Notes: generated by a model from the sequence alone, not told the origin. 64,000 bases of DNA from Cherax quadricarinatus (GCF_038502225.1 NC_091301.1:14345221-14409220), one strand, 5' to 3'; positions 10,480 to 22,265 are shown, counted from the first letter of the stretch. Numbers and translations: made by a program.

Positions 10480-12655
10480 GAAACATGCTGGGAGGATATC
10501 TTAAATTACATGGACCCTAACCAATGCCTTGAAAAGATCACCCTCCTGGTAGCTGAAGTATGTTCAAGGTATATTCCTATATGAAAAAAGAAAAGTAAAC
10601 TGGCGAGAGACGCTCCCTCTACAGGAAAAGACGAAGAATCATTGAGCTCCCCAAGAATGCCAAATTATCAGATACACGGAAGAAAGTGCTAACCAGGGAA
10701 GTGGAAAATATTGAGCTAAAGTTAAAGGACTCATACAGGATCCAGGAAAGACAAGGAGCTAAAAGCGATTAGTGAAATTGAAGAAAAATTCGAAATATTT
10801 CTTTTCATATGCCAAAAACAAGTCAAAAACCACTTCTAGTATAGGGCCCCTGCTCAGACAAGACGGATCCTATATAGACGACACCAAAGAAATAGTGAGA
10901 TACTGAAATCGCAATATGACTCAGTGTTCAGCGAGCCACTAACCAGTCTAAAGATAGACGATCCAATCAATTTTTTCATGAATGAGCCTCAAACCCCTGC
11001 CAATGTATGTCAGATTTATGACAACCTTAACTCCACTAGACTTTGAGAAAGCCATCGACAACATGCCCATGCACTCAGCCCCAGGCCCAGACTCGTGGAA
11101 CTCGGTGTTGATTAAGAACTGCAAGAAACCCCTCTCACGAGCCCTAAGTATGCTATGGAGGAGCTTAGACACAGGCGAGATTACCCAGTCACTAAAAACA
11201 ACAGATATAGCCCCACTCCATAAAGGTGGCAGCAAAGCAGTAGCTAAGAACTATAGACCAATAGTTCTAACGTCCCACGTCATAAAAATCTTTGAAAGAA
11301 TTCTAAGAAACAGGATAGCAAACCACCTGGACTCCCAAAAATTGCACAACCCAGGGCAACATGGTTTCAGAGCAGGTCGCTCCTGCCTTTCGCAACTGTT
11401 AGACCACTATGATATGGTCCTAGATGCACTGGAAAACAAACAGAATGCAGATGTAGTATACACAGTCTTTGCAAAAGCCTTTGACAAGTGTGACCATGTT
11501 GTAATAGCACACAAAATGCGTGCTAAAGGGATAACCGGAAAAGTAGGCAGATGGATCTTAAACTTTCTAACCAATCGCACACAAAGAATAGTGGTAGAGT
11601 TAAATCAGATGCTGTCATAGTGAAGAGCTCTGTCCCACAAGGCACAGTACACGCACCTATCCTGTTCCTTATTCTTATATCAGATATAGACAGATGTAAA
11701 CCATAGCACTGTATCATCCTTTGCAGACGATACTAGGATCTGCATGAGTGTGTCATCCATTGAGGACACGGCAAAGCTCCAAGAAGATATAAACAAAGTT
11801 TTCCAATGGGCAACAGATAACAATATGTTCAATGAAGACAAATTCCAACTACTCCGTTATGGAAAACTGGAGGAAATAATAGCTAGGACTGAGTATACTA
11901 CAAACTCGAATCACACAATAGAGCGGAAAAGTAATGTGAAGGACCTGGGTGTGGTAATGTCCGAAGACCTCACCTTCAAGAACCACAACAATGCCACTAT
12001 CACATCTGCGAGGAAACTGATAGGATGGATAATAAGAATACTCAAGACAAGAGATGCTAAGCCAATGATCCTTTTTAAATCACTTATTCTCTCTAAGCTG
12101 GAATACTGCTGTACATTAACATCCCCATTCAAGGCAGGTGAAACTGCAGAACTAGAGAATGTACAGAGAACCTTTACTGCACATATAAGTTCCATCAAAC
12201 ACCTTAACTACTGGGAGCGCCAGGAAGCACTTGACTTGTACTCACTGGAGCGCGGGCAAGAGATGTATCAAAATCTACACCTGGAAGATTCTGGAGGGAC
12301 TGGTCCCTAATATGCACACAGGAATCACTTCATACGAAAGTAAAAGACTTGGCAGGCGATGCAACATACCCCCCAGTGTAAAGTAGGGGCGTCACTGGTA
12401 CACTAAGAGAAAATGCAATAAGTGTCTGGGGCCCAAGACTGTTCAACAGCCTCCCACCAGCAACAAGGGGTATTACCGGTAGACCCCTGGTTGTCTTCAA
12501 GAGGGAGTTGGACAGATACCTTTAAGACGGTGCCGGATCAGCCGGGCTGTGGTTCGTACATTGGTTTGCGCGCGGCCAGCGGTAACAGCCTCGTTGATCA
12601 GGCCCTGATCCACCGGGAGGTCTGGTCGTGGACCGGGCCGCGGGGGCGTTTGGTG
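10480..12655 (+). pseudogene. LINE-B reverse transcriptase pseudogene (CR1/jockey-like)
   Basis: This is the longest LINE-B copy. A region before the RT (10,560-10,980) is broken by stops and frameshifts. RT core lies at 10,982-11,620: SAPGPDSWN, YRPIVLTSH, GQHGFRAGRSC and VFAKAFDKCDH (one substitution next to the catalytic Asp box). A stop and frameshift follow, then SSVPQGTV near 11,628 and SFADDTRI near 11,722. The C-terminal region is open at 11,744-12,310 and ends in the PGCGSYIG tail at about 12,540-12,655. At least three frames are needed to read it, so it is inactive. The final tail of about 110 bp (through the ACCGGGCCGCGGGGGCG box) recurs alone at many other places in the window. 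It is directly followed by LINE-C, whose truncated 5' end begins at about 12,656. Confidence 0.85.
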
Positions 12656-14616
12656 CAACACTTTGTGCACTTAAAAAGAAGGATGGAGGAATTCGGCCAA
12701 TTGCCTCGTATCCAAAGCTGCTGTGCGAAGTATTCGTGCACAGGCAGCCATGATGCTTCAACCAAACCAGCTTGGCTTTGGGGTCTCTCAAGGAAGTGAA
12801 GCAGCGGTTCATGCAACAAGGGCGTATATCAACAACCTGCCTGAGGACAATGCAGTGGTAAAATTAGATTTCAAGAATGCGTTCAATCTCCTGAAAAGAG
12901 ACGACGTATTAGCAGCAGTACAAGAACATTTCCCTGGTCTCTTCCCTTTTGTTTCAGCTGGGTATAGCAAGGAATCAATGATGCTCTTTGGAGAGCATGA
13001 AATCACATCATCGGAGGGTGTCCAACAAGGAGATCCTCTTGCGCCATTTCTCTTCTGTATAGCAGTTAGGGAAATCACAGTCAGACTGACCAGCGAGCTA
13101 AACATCTGGTTCCTAGATGATGGCACACTAGCAGGTACAAAGGAGTCCCTCCTACATGACCTTACACAGGTAATGACACGGGGACAGGAAATGGGTCTCG
13201 TCCTGAATCCATCCAAATGTGAAATCATCTCAGTCAGTCAACAAGTGATAAATGCAGCGAGATCAAAACTACCAGGAGCAGCAGTCATTACCCCCACAAA
13301 TAGTGTCTTGCTAGGAGCACCTCTGGGAAGCAATGCCATTGACACAATTCTCAGGAAGAAATTGGAAGAGTTAAGGAGAATGGAACAACGAATAGGCAAT
13401 CTGGACACCCACGATGCCTTGTACCTTCTCACAAAGTGCTTGAGTCTGCCCAGGTTGACATATTTCCTAAGATGTGCACCTTCATATGATAACCCTATAC
13501 TGCACGAATATGACAGTATTCTGAGGCAGATTTTTACGAAAGTACTTAACCTTACTCTAGAAGACGGGCAGTGGAACCAAGCTACACTTCCAGTCATACT
13601 AGGAGGCATTGGTGTCCGCAAGTCATCACAGATTGCGTTACCTGCTTTTCTGTCCTCGTGTATTGCATCCAGAGAGCTTGTAGCAGCGATTCTCCCTGAA
13701 CATCTTAGGGACAAGATTGGAGTCCAGGACCAAAAATTCATTGACGGAGCAATGATCTGAGATAATCTAATGGGCTCTGAAACCAGACCTGCTCTCCCCA
13801 ACAACTACAAACAATCGCACTGGGATGGTCCAATAGTGGAAAATATAGCCTCAACAATGCTTCAGAGTGTGTCAGGGAAGGATAGAGCCTGCCTCCTGGC
13901 AGTGAGAGCCCCCCATGCTGGGGACTTTGTTGGCTGTTCCCAACTCCAGCCTTGGCACACGCCTCGACCCACAGACCATCCGCATCGGTGTTGCCCTTCG
14001 ACTTGCCGCCCCTATTCTCGCCGAAGACAGGTGTATTTGTGGCAGTGAAGCAGCAGACCGATTCGGGTACCATGGTCTTGTGTGCCGTAAATCCGAGGGA
14101 AAGATTGCAAGACATGAGGAGGTTAATAACATTATCAAGAGGAGCCTCACAACAGCTGGATGCCCAGCAGTAAGGGAGCCACCCCAACTATGCAGATCTG
14201 ATGGCAGCCAGAAGCATCCAGATGGTATCACCCTTCAAGCCTGGACAGATGGGAAGCAGGTGGTGTGGGACTATACATGTGCATCTACCTTGGCTGATAC
14301 CTATTTCGAATACACCAAGGAGGAAGGAGGGGCAGCTGCCAGCTTCAGGGAGTCCCAAAAGTCTAGAAAATATGGAGAACTTGCCCATCATTATTTGTTT
14401 GTTCCCATAGGCTCAGAGACCCTTGGCTCATGGGGAAAGAGTGCATCTAAATTCCTTAAGGAGCTGGGAAAAAGACTCATCAGGGTAACTAGGGATCCCA
14501 GGGCAGCTAGTTTTCTGTTCCAGCGGCTCAGTGCGGCTGTTCAAAGGGGTAATGCCTGCTGTATTTTGGGCACACGCCCCAGCTCTGAGGAGCTGGATGA
14601 GATTTTCGCATTATAA
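12656..14616 (+). pseudogene. LINE-C: reverse transcriptase plus restriction-like endonuclease (R2/CRE-type), decayed
   Basis: RT motifs come first: KKKDGGIRPIA near 12,672, a frameshift near 12,720, then from 12,723 VKLDFKNAFN (catalytic Asp), EGVQQGDPLAP and WFLDDGTLAG (catalytic pair near residue 131). The frame stops at 13,760, reads on as WDGPIVENI, then shifts frame near 13,925. The last part (to 14,616) holds CICG...YHGLVC (a zinc-knuckle-like CCHC), RHEEVNN, KHPDGI and WDYT, followed by ETLGSWGKS and QRGNACCILGT. The arrangement RT, then CCHC, then PD...D is known for site-specific non-LTR elements with a C-terminal restriction-like endonuclease (R2, R4 and CRE groups). The exact clade is not certain from motifs. 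One stop and two frameshifts make it a pseudogene, though little else is lost, which suggests a fairly recent copy. It is 5'-truncated. Confidence 0.82.
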
Positions 14617-14697
14617 TCGGTGATACACACGTAACAAGTACCTTATATGCCACCTTTATATCAACAATGTATCTCTTAAATCTTCTGTACCATATTA

Positions 14698-14699
<2 letters not shown>

Positions 14700-14793
<94 letters not shown>

Positions 14794-14800
14794 TATAAAC
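14700..14800. repeat. (TA)n microsatellite after the LINE-C 3' end
   Basis: A nearly pure TA run of about 100 bp starts 84 bp after the LINE-C stop codon. A second LINE-C 3' end (55.68-55.81 kb) is also followed by TA-rich repeat. Confidence 0.97.
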
Positions 14801-15984
14801 TTGGAAAAAATGCTTTCATGATAAAACATTCCTGAAAATTTTATCTTGAATAAAAAAAATATGGGCATTTGAACACAGGTGCCATATGACACGTGAAAAC
14901 ACTGAGCTGGAAGCAAAAGCTCCTCACCATTGTCAAGGAACCTCCGATGAGGGGAGCAACATCAAGGAACCTCCTTGGAAGGGAAGGTGGTTCTCAATAG
15001 AGATCAGTGTTGGGATCCTTGTTGGTCATAATTCACTTAAACGAGCAATATAAAGAAATAATCGACAATTTTTCACCATATATTAGTAATGAAAATAATA
15101 ATGCTGCATCTATTTGGTCATTAACCTAAGTGGTGGAGGATACGCTAATTGTGAAATATACAAGTAACCAAGTAGTCTCAGCTGCTTATGAGAGCAGTGG
15201 CCACAACAGGAGTCTCCCAGCCACAGAAACAGCAGTGTTCTACAAAGCGCGACCGAATATAAATCAAGCATAGTTTCTCGCAGTGGTAACAATCAGCCTG
15301 GAAGTTAACAGCTCGCTCAACGTGAGAATACCAGACAGTCAAGTTGACTAAAAGAAGCTTCAGCTTACATCTTAGAGATGCACAATAAGTAAAATCAACC
15401 TGCGTTTTACTATGACGTAAAAGACATTCATGGCATTGGCCCAACTTTCGCAATTTTTTTTTAAGCGTCAAAGGTCTCACATCCACTATAGTTAAGCAAA
15501 ACACGTGTGTTTAACAGCCAAAAGGGTCACTCAACCAGTGCATGGCAGCTATGTGCCTGTATTATTTATCAATGAAATATAAATAGTGCGAGGTTTTTAC
15601 AGAGTTTCGCGGAGTTGTATCAAAAACGTTTGGTTCGTTTGTCGAACTAATTGTTGCCGAATAAGCCACGTGAGCAACCCTGAAGGAGACGGTGGCCAAA
15701 GCAGAGTGAGCAGTGGTTGTTATCCAGTAGAGGCCCTGAACAGCTTCGTGAAAGCTCTCTCCTCACATACCAAGTGAACAGGGAAGGAAGAGCGACCTTA
15801 ACAACGGGGTAAGTAAAGGTCAGTTTCGCTGCTGCAGCGGCTGTCATGCACGCGCAGAAAACGTGATTTGAAAGCTCCGGAAGTTTACATTGACACTCGC
15901 TGTCTGAAGACACTACTGTTGTCACAGTAGTTGCCCTCACAACCACTGTGGTGCCTATAGTGGACTGCATTCTGCTATTATCAA
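14801..15984. other. gene-free stretch
   Basis: Non-coding DNA. At 14,935-14,990 a motif (CAAGGAACCTCC, twice) resembles the end of the SINE-like repeat at 63.7-63.9 kb. Nothing else was recognised. Confidence 0.4.
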
Positions 15985-16075
15985 CGATCTGGTTCATCAG
16001 GCTAGCAACCGGGAGGCTTGGTCTGGGACTGGACCGCGGGAGTGATGACCCCCGAAATCGTCTTCAGGTAATCAC
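15985..16075 (+). repeat. solo LINE-B tail motif
   Basis: Contains the recurrent block TCAGGCTAGCAACCGGGAGG, then GACTGGACCGCGGG and GATGACCCCCGAAA, matching the end of LINE-B but without upstream LINE sequence. Confidence 0.6.
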
Positions 16076-16269
16076 TGTTGTTGTTCCAGCGGGGCTGCTG
16101 CTATTACCGCTTTCGCAGCAGCTGACACCGTAACCATCACCACTGCAGCTGTCACTATCATCACCAATAGCACTATCAACCGCTACCGCAATCATCACTA
16201 CTGCTGCAACAGTCACTGTACTACACACTACCTATTGCTCACAGACGGTGAAATTAATAAGGAAGATAA

Positions 16270-17000
16270 CTGAAAAATATATACTGCAAGATGACTTGAA
16301 AAAGTGACAATGCAAGTGTGGTCAGGTAGATTCATCATCTGGTCGGCATAGTACAACATCAATACTGTAAAATGGTAAATGGCTACTTTGATTCAATCCT
16401 CGAGTGTAAAGCAAAGAAAATTGGAATGAAAAGACTGGACACTGGGAGATGGGCTGCAGACAACGTGCGAGGAGAAAGATCAGCAAGTCAGCATTACGCC
16501 CAACATATCACCAAAGTTACATCCTATAAATCGTGATATATGCAAGACTAGTTGACCTAAGAACTGCTTTGGGAGAGCTGAACAACAGATGCATTTATAT
16601 ACATTATATACAACTAACGTTAGGCTCGTCTTGGAGTATGCAGTGCCAGCAAGGACACCATACCTGATCTAGTTATAAAGAAACTAGAGAAGAGTCAGAT
16701 TCGTTACGAGGCTGGTACCATAACTAGGGTAGTAACTGTGAAAATCGACTAAAGTATCTGAACAATGCTAATAAGAAAACTAGGGCGCTATGATAATGAT
16801 ATACCAAATTTTCAGAAGATTAAATAGGAACATGCTGTTTGAAATAACGAGAAGAGGGATCGGTAGGGACGTTTAAGAAATACTTTTACAGTCTCGGGAT
16901 AGATGTTAAACGGAATATGCTAGATAAAATACAGCGGGTACTGGAGGATAGGAAATCAACAATAGTTATAGCTTGAAGCTATGACTCGACCCCTGCAAAC
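16270..17000 (+). pseudogene. highly decayed CR1-like LINE fragment
   Basis: Scraps of RT C-terminal text (LGELNNRCI and CTCGTCTTGGAGTATGCAG, which reads LVLEYA) are split over many frames. The stretch ends with GACTCGACCCCTGCAAACAC at about 16,983, the same 3'-terminal motif as the LINE at 35.6-36.9 kb. This is an old dead copy. Confidence 0.5.
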
Positions 17001-17269
17001 ACAAAAAGGTTTATACACATGCACCATCATACACTGACCACTACCACACATGCCTCTGCATACAAAGCCACATTTTAACTGTACACCTGATAACTGTCAT
17101 GCAGATACATGCACACTCACCTGTAATAATACAACAGGCGTGATGTAGCAGCACACCTGCTACATGTTCACCTGGTGCCCCACACTAATATTACTGATCT
17201 CTACAACAATATTATATAAACTTTTTTTATTAAGATTAAATTTACACTGCACCAACCGGTCCCATGTAA

Positions 17270-17510
17270 TATATCAAGGTTATCTTACTGATAAAAATAA
17301 ATCATCAGGCATTTTAGGCAAATATCCTAAATCTGTTTACCATGTCTTCAATAAGGAACACGATAGATTCCTCAAAATAGTTCCTGATGAACTGGGTTGT
17401 GATGCATACGTTAGGTTGCGGGTACTAACAGCTTTATCGATCAGGCCAGTAACCAGCAGGCTGGTCTGGGACCGGGCCGCAGGGGCGATGACCCTCTGAA
17501 GCGACTCCAG
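17270..17510 (+). pseudogene. LINE-B tail fragment
   Basis: Broken C-terminal coding text (CCTGATGAACTGGGTTGTGA, like DELGCDAYVRLR) followed by the tail block ending GACCGGGCCGCAGGGGCGAT. Confidence 0.65.
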
Positions 17511-17626
17511 GCCACAGATTAAAAAATTTTTATGTACATATTCAGATGTTAACCTTCTTCGGGGCCTACCCGGAGGGAGTTCCGGGGATGAAGATTGAGA
17601 CACTTATGCAGCATATGGGAATCTTT

Positions 17627-17671
17627 ATTCAGGAAACGTTTCGCCACACAGTGGCTTCATCAGTCCAATAC
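17627..17671 (-). ncRNA. hammerhead-ribozyme-like motif (minus strand)
   Basis: Reverse complement of the motif at 17,757-17,801 with the same core: CTGATGA, a GCCAC/GTGGC stem and GAAA. See that entry for the fold. Confidence 0.5.
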
Positions 17672-17756
17672 AAAGAGGAAGGCGTTAGGAGAGGAGGAGA
17701 ATGAGGTAATCAGTCCCTCAACCTGGAGTCGATGTGTTCAGTCCATCAATCTTTGT

Positions 17757-17801
17757 ATTGGACTGATGAAGCCACTGTGTGGCGAAACGTTTCCTGAATA
17801 T
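17757..17801 (+). ncRNA. hammerhead-ribozyme-like motif
   Basis: Core CTGATGA (17,764-17,770), stem II GCCAC/GTGGC with a TGT loop (17,72-17,84 region: 17,772-17,784), then GAAA (17,785-17,788) and CGTTTCC. Stem I can form from TATTGGA (17,757-17,763) and TCCTGAATA (17,793-17,801): GGA pairs TCC and TATT pairs AATA around a small bulge. Stem III would be tiny and self-complementary (GAAACGTTTC), as in hammerheads that work as dimers. Penelope-like elements are known to carry hammerheads in their terminal repeats, which fits the context. Oddity: one extra A lies between CTGATGA and stem II, so activity is uncertain. Confidence 0.55.
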
Positions 17802-18239
17802 TCCCATATGCTGCATAAGTGTCTCAATCTTCAACTTGTCGGTTTTTCAAACCATTCATCACACAGTTCCGGGGATCAACGCTCCCGTCGCCCGGTCCAT
17901 AACCTGGCCTCAAGGTGAATCAGGGCTTGATCAACTGGGCTCGTGCTGCTGGCCACACGCAATCAAACGTACAAACCACAGGCACTGACTTTAGGTATCT
18001 CGAAATTTTCCTCTTTAAGACAGCTGGGGGCTCTATTGGGAGGCCGTGAACAGCCTAAGATCTCTGACACGTATTGTAGTCACGGCTCCCCTACTTTTCA
18101 TTGGAGAGATGTTGCACCATCCGCAGAGTCTTTTGCTTTCACAGAGTGATTTGTGCGTGCCTAGTTCTTAGGCCTTTTGTGTATCCATATGTTATGAGCT
18201 ACCCTCCACAAGATGGATACAATGTGCACAATAAACTAC

Positions 18240-18515
18240 CAGCTTCAGCGGAAAAATCTAAAAAATCTTAAGCGTGATTTACAACGCTTAGGCCTTCTGA
18301 GGATTTTCAGCTACAGGGGTTAGAATTCTTGAGCGTCAAGTTACAACTCCTGGGCCTCTTCAAGGTGCTGATCTGCCGCTCCTGGACCTCTTGACTGGGT
18401 TGAGCTATGAAGTCTAGGTCTCTCGAGGAAGGTTAGCTGCAGCTACTCTGCCTCTTGAGGGTTCAGAGGTTCAACTATGCCTCTTGTGTAGGTAAAGGGA
18501 TACCTCAAGGACGTC
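18240..18515. repeat. degenerate tandem repeat
   Basis: Loose repetition of phrases such as CTTGAGCGTCAAGTTACAAC, GGGCCTCTT and TCTCGAGG, spaced irregularly at roughly 55-60 bp. Poorly preserved. Confidence 0.35.
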
Positions 18516-18519
18516 TTCG

Positions 18520-18660
18520 AGGGCCAACGTCCCAGAGGTCCGGTCCCAGACCTGGCCTCCTGGTGGATCAAGGCCTGATTAACCTGACTGTTGCTGCTGG
18601 CTTCGTGCAGTTAAATGAACGACCTACAGCCCGGCTAGTCAGGAACTGACTGGATGAGTT
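18520..18660 (-). repeat. solo LINE-B tail motif
   Basis: Contains GGTCCCAGACCTGGCCTCC and GCCTGATTAACCTGACTG, the reverse of the recurrent LINE-B tail. No coding part is present. Confidence 0.65.
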
Positions 18661-19122
18661 GTTAAGTTCCCTCTTCAAAACAAAACTGATTATGAGACAC
18701 GGGGATACTTTTCTCAGATCAGCAGCAACCGAAATGCATCTACTTGTCCCTCACCTTCTCTAGATAGAGTATCCATTCCTTCTCTTTCGTCTCTACTCCT
18801 CCATCCCCCTCCCAAGTCCCGGAACCACCACTCTACATCCGGGATTTAACCTAACCCTATAACCTAACCGTGGAGGCTGCTAAGTAACACCAGTCTCCAT
18901 TATACACCTGGAGACGTCACCTCGTGGGCGTCAGAGGACCGTCTCAAACCCGTCCCCAGGCCCTGCCTTCCCACATACACCCGTGCCCCTAAAACATTCT
19001 TGCCCCCCCCCCCTCACTCCCCACCACTCCATTCATTCAGTCGTCCATCCGTTGGCCCATTTCCGCTCAACTCGCCACCCTTTTATGTGCACACCTGCTC
19101 ATCACAATACACGCAGACATGA

Positions 19123-19352
19123 GTTGTACAATATCCAAGGATCTGCGCACTACAATACATGTAGACCTGCACAGTACAATACATGTAGACCTGCGCACTA
19201 CAAGTAGACCTGCAGTCAATTCATGTAGACCTGCGCAGTACAAGTAGACCTGCACAGTACATGTAGACCTGTGCAGTACAAGTAGACCTGCACAGTACAT
19301 GTAGACCTGTGCAATACAAGTAGACGTTCACAGTACATGTAGAACTGCACCA
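19123..19352. repeat. GTAGACCTGCACAGTACA minisatellite
   Basis: Short units of about 18-20 bp alternating GTAGACCTGCACAGTACAT and GTAGACCTGTGCAGTACAA, about 11 copies. Confidence 0.9.
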
Positions 19353-19364
19353 GACAAGCCTGGC

Positions 19365-19560
19365 CTCGGACCGGGCTCAGCGAGTAGAAAAAACTCTGAA
19401 CCCATCAAAAGGGTACCAAAGGTGAGAAGGATGTTTCCGGGGGGTCATCGCCCAGCAGACCCGCTCCCATTCCAGGCCTCCTGGAAGATCAAGGCCTAAT
19501 CAACCAGGCTGTTACTGCTGGTCGCATGTAGTCCAACATACGAATCACAGCCCAACTGGT
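19365..19560. repeat. two LINE-B tail fragments
   Basis: 19,365-19,430 reads in plus orientation (CCTCGGACCGGGCTCAGCG). 19,440-19,560 reads in minus orientation (GATCAAGGCCTAATCAACC). Both are solo tails in opposite directions. Confidence 0.55.
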
Positions 19561-19562
19561 TA

Positions 19563-19977
19563 GGCAACTAGTGACTGGTCGTCCCTGGCCACCTCAACGT
19601 TCAGGCAACTAGTGACTGGTCGTCCCTGGCCACCTCAACGTTCAGGCAACTAGTGATTGGTCGTCCCTGGCCACCTCAACGTTCAGGCAACTAGTGACTG
19701 GTCGTCCCTGGCCACCTAAACGTTCAGGCAACTAGTGACTGGTCGTCCCTGGCTACCTCAACGTTCAGGCAACTAGTGACTGATCGTCCCTGGCCACCTC
19801 AACGTTCAGGCAACTAGTGACTGGTCGTCCCTGGCCACCTCAACGTTCAGGCAACTAGTGATTGGTCGTCCCTGGCTACCTCAACGTTCAGGCAACTAGT
19901 GACTGGTCGTCCCTGGCCGCCACAACATTCAGGCAACTAGTGATTGGTCGTCCCTGGCCACCTCAACGTTCAGGCAA
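19563..19977. repeat. 41-bp minisatellite
   Basis: About ten head-to-tail units starting GGCAACTAGTGACTGGTCGT, with CCCTGGCCACCTCAACGTTCA completing each unit in separate phrase. Only a few substitutions (GATTGG for GACTGG, GGCTAC for GGCCAC) distinguish copies, so expansion is recent. Confidence 0.97.
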
Positions 19978-20214
19978 CAAATAAAACTGACTTAAGGGGC
20001 AAAAAGTGACTGACGTGTTACTGGTACCACAGGGTGGGAGAGAAGGATGGGAGGGAATAGTGGGGAGAGGAGGCAGTGCGGGAGGTGAACCTCCTAGACT
20101 TACCTTCGTGTTACTGGGTCCCTGCTGGACCGGACTGGTCACAGGCGTCTACAACAGATTAAAGCAAACTAAGTGCCTGGTACATGTAGAATCTGTAGTG
20201 AGGATGAGAAAATA

Positions 20215-20280
20215 ATAATGGTTTGGTCATTGACCGGGCCGCGGGGAGTTAACCCCCGGAACACCCTTCTGGTGGACACA
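20215..20280 (+). repeat. solo LINE-B tail motif
   Basis: TTGACCGGGCCGCGGGGAGT followed by AACCCCCGGAACACC matches the last part of the tail. Confidence 0.55.
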
Positions 20281-21599
20281 CCTAAGGGAAACATGAAATA
20301 TGAGGGGGAAATGGAAAAGGGCGGGTTTTATTGGGCCTGTAAGAAAGTATACCTCGAAAGGAGAAAATAGAAGATAGGAGGCACTGTGAAGGAGACGTTC
20401 CTTAGCGGCCACACACACATGACCTTGGGTCCTCGTCTTAACACGACATCATCACCTGGCTGCTCTCCCTACCATGAAACAACGGTTGCTACACACTTTA
20501 CGGCCACCGTCTCCCTCAATTTCTTTCGTTCTATCACATGTTCCCGAGAGTTTCATAACCCCCCCCCCTGTTGTTCTTGCTCTTACCCTCTGTGGGCACC
20601 TAGCTCCCTTTCTTAGTATTTGACTGGCTCCTCCTCCTTACTTCCTCATTACTACGTCCTTCCACCTCCACTACTACTACTACTACTACTACCACCACTA
20701 CCACCACCACTACTACCACCACCACTACTACTACCACTACTACTACTTCCACTTCCTGCCTATATATACCCTTCCTGCTCTACTTCTCGTTAGTGTGACT
20801 TGTAAATGGTCCAAATCGGACCGAAACGTCGTCGTCAGCTCCTCTTCTATGTACGGGTTATTTGTGTAACAATTAAGAAACACAGGAAAGAAGTCTATAA
20901 TGAATGTAAGCAAAAGTTTGCCTTCTTTTTTTGTTTGAGACAAAAAGAGCAACAACGTTGCCAGGGAGCACAACATTCAACAGACATCCAGTTTCACACT
21001 CGTATGGGCGGGCACGAGGGTAGCAGCTTCTGCAGGGTTGCTGTCTGCCAGCCTACTACCTACCCACCATTGCCAATAATGCAATGAGTTGAGTGGGTGG
21101 GCGGGCACATGAAGCGGGTACCCAGTAATCACACTTGGTAATTTCTTTGCTTAATCACTCCCTTCCCTTCCCCAATTGAAGACATAATAAGCAAACCATC
21201 GTTACAACACTCCAGAGAAAATCTCTAAATTATTTAAGCACGCCAAACTGAAACGATTAGTGGATGTTACAATGATAACGAGAGAAAGAAGGAGGGAGAG
21301 AGGGAGGATGGTAGGGAAAGGGAGAAGAATGAGAAGACGTTGGTTGAAGAAGAGATGGGGAGGGAGGAAAGATGAAGGGGGGGGAAGGGGAGAATGGAAG
21401 AGGGAGACAATAGGATGACGTGGAAGAAGAGAAAGATTACTAGTTGACGTTTATCATCTGTACGTAGCTCACGTAGTCAGTTCACCTGTACACTAACCAC
21501 AACATTATAATACTTAAAACCAACAGTCAACTCGCAGTATACACGGAGAAACATACACACCTCTCTCTAATGTTCCTCCACTACCATAATATACTTGAG
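20281..21599. other. gene-free, with triplet repeat and a Penelope-like box
   Basis: CTA/CCA triplet run at 20,663-20,750. At about 20,807-20,840 GGTCC, AAAT and CGGACC, followed by GAAACGTCGTC, form a stem-loop plus GAAAC box like a decayed hammerhead, but no CTGATGA precedes it. A purine-rich stretch lies at 21,280-21,440. Confidence 0.4.
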
Positions 21600-22265
21600 A
21601 TGGAATGCAAGTACTTTTGATATACCTTTGAAGAATTTCGAGAGTATATCTACTCTCCGAGCCCGGCCATGGGCCAGGCTCGTCTGGTGCTCGCCTGGTC
21701 AGCCAGGCTGTTGCTACTGGAGGCCTGCTGCCCCACATATCCATCACAGCCTGGTTGATCTTGCACCTGGTGAAGATACTTGTCTAGTTTCCTCTTGAAG
21801 GCTTCGACACTTGTTCCAGCAGTGTTTCTGATATCTTCTGGTAAGATGTTGAAAAGTCTGGGACCCCGGATGTTGATACAGTGTTGCCTTATTGTCCCCA
21901 CCGCACCCCTGCTCCTCACTGGGTTTATTTTACACTTCCTCCCATATCTCTCACTCCAGTATGTTATGGCAGTGTGCAGATTTGGGACCAAGCCCTCGAG
22001 CACCTTCCAGGTATATATTATCATGTACCTCTCTCTCCTCCGCTCCAATGAGTACATGTTCAAGACTTGCAGGCGTTCCCAGTAGTTCAGGTGCTTTACT
22101 GGTTCAATGCGAGCTGTAAACGATCTCTGTATTTGTTCCAGCTCCGATATTTCTCCTGCCCTGAACGGGGCCGTCAGCACTGAGCAATATTCAAAGTGAG
22201 GGAGCACTAGCGATTTGAAGAGTGTCACCATCGGCATTGTTTCCCTTGTTTTGAAAGTTCTCAAT
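21600..22265 (-). pseudogene. LINE-B C-terminal coding region and tail
   Basis: An uninterrupted minus-strand frame of about 204 codons encodes the RT C-terminus: LFKSLVLPHFEYCSVLTAPF, then SLERRRERYMIIYTWKVL, GPRLFNILPEDIRNTAG and DQPGCDGYVG, ending in the tail. The catalytic RT core is absent (5' truncation at about 22,265). The clean frame suggests this is younger than the 10.5-kb copy. It cannot be active on its own. Confidence 0.8.

Larger units (their letters stand above)
17591..17865. mobile_element. Penelope-like non-autonomous inverted-repeat element
   Basis: Two inverted arms (17,591-17,677 and 17,751-17,833) surround a 73-bp loop. A 32-bp unpaired end ending CATTCATCACACAG follows. 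The exact 12-bp direct repeat AGTTCCGGGGAT flanks it inside a LINE-B tail, which is direct evidence of insertion. The arms carry the GGCGAAACGTTTC box also found in the inverted ends of the Penelope fragment at 38.2-39.0 kb. No protein is encoded. Confidence 0.75.
17540..18175 (-). pseudogene. LINE-B 3' end interrupted by a Penelope-type hairpin
   Basis: The minus-strand tail is split. Its terminal part lies at 17,540-17,590 and the rest at 17,866-18,175, where CGCTCCCGTCGCCCGG and GATCAACTGGGCTCGTG mark the tail and CATTGGAGAGATGTTGCACC marks the coding C-terminus. AGTTCCGGGGAT is duplicated exactly at the break (17,579-17,590 and 17,866-17,877). Confidence 0.7.

Noticed and set aside
20797..20850. 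Hammerhead ribozyme at the GGTCC/GGACC stem with GAAACGTC
   Set aside because: The conserved CTGATGA core is absent upstream, so at best it is a decayed relative.
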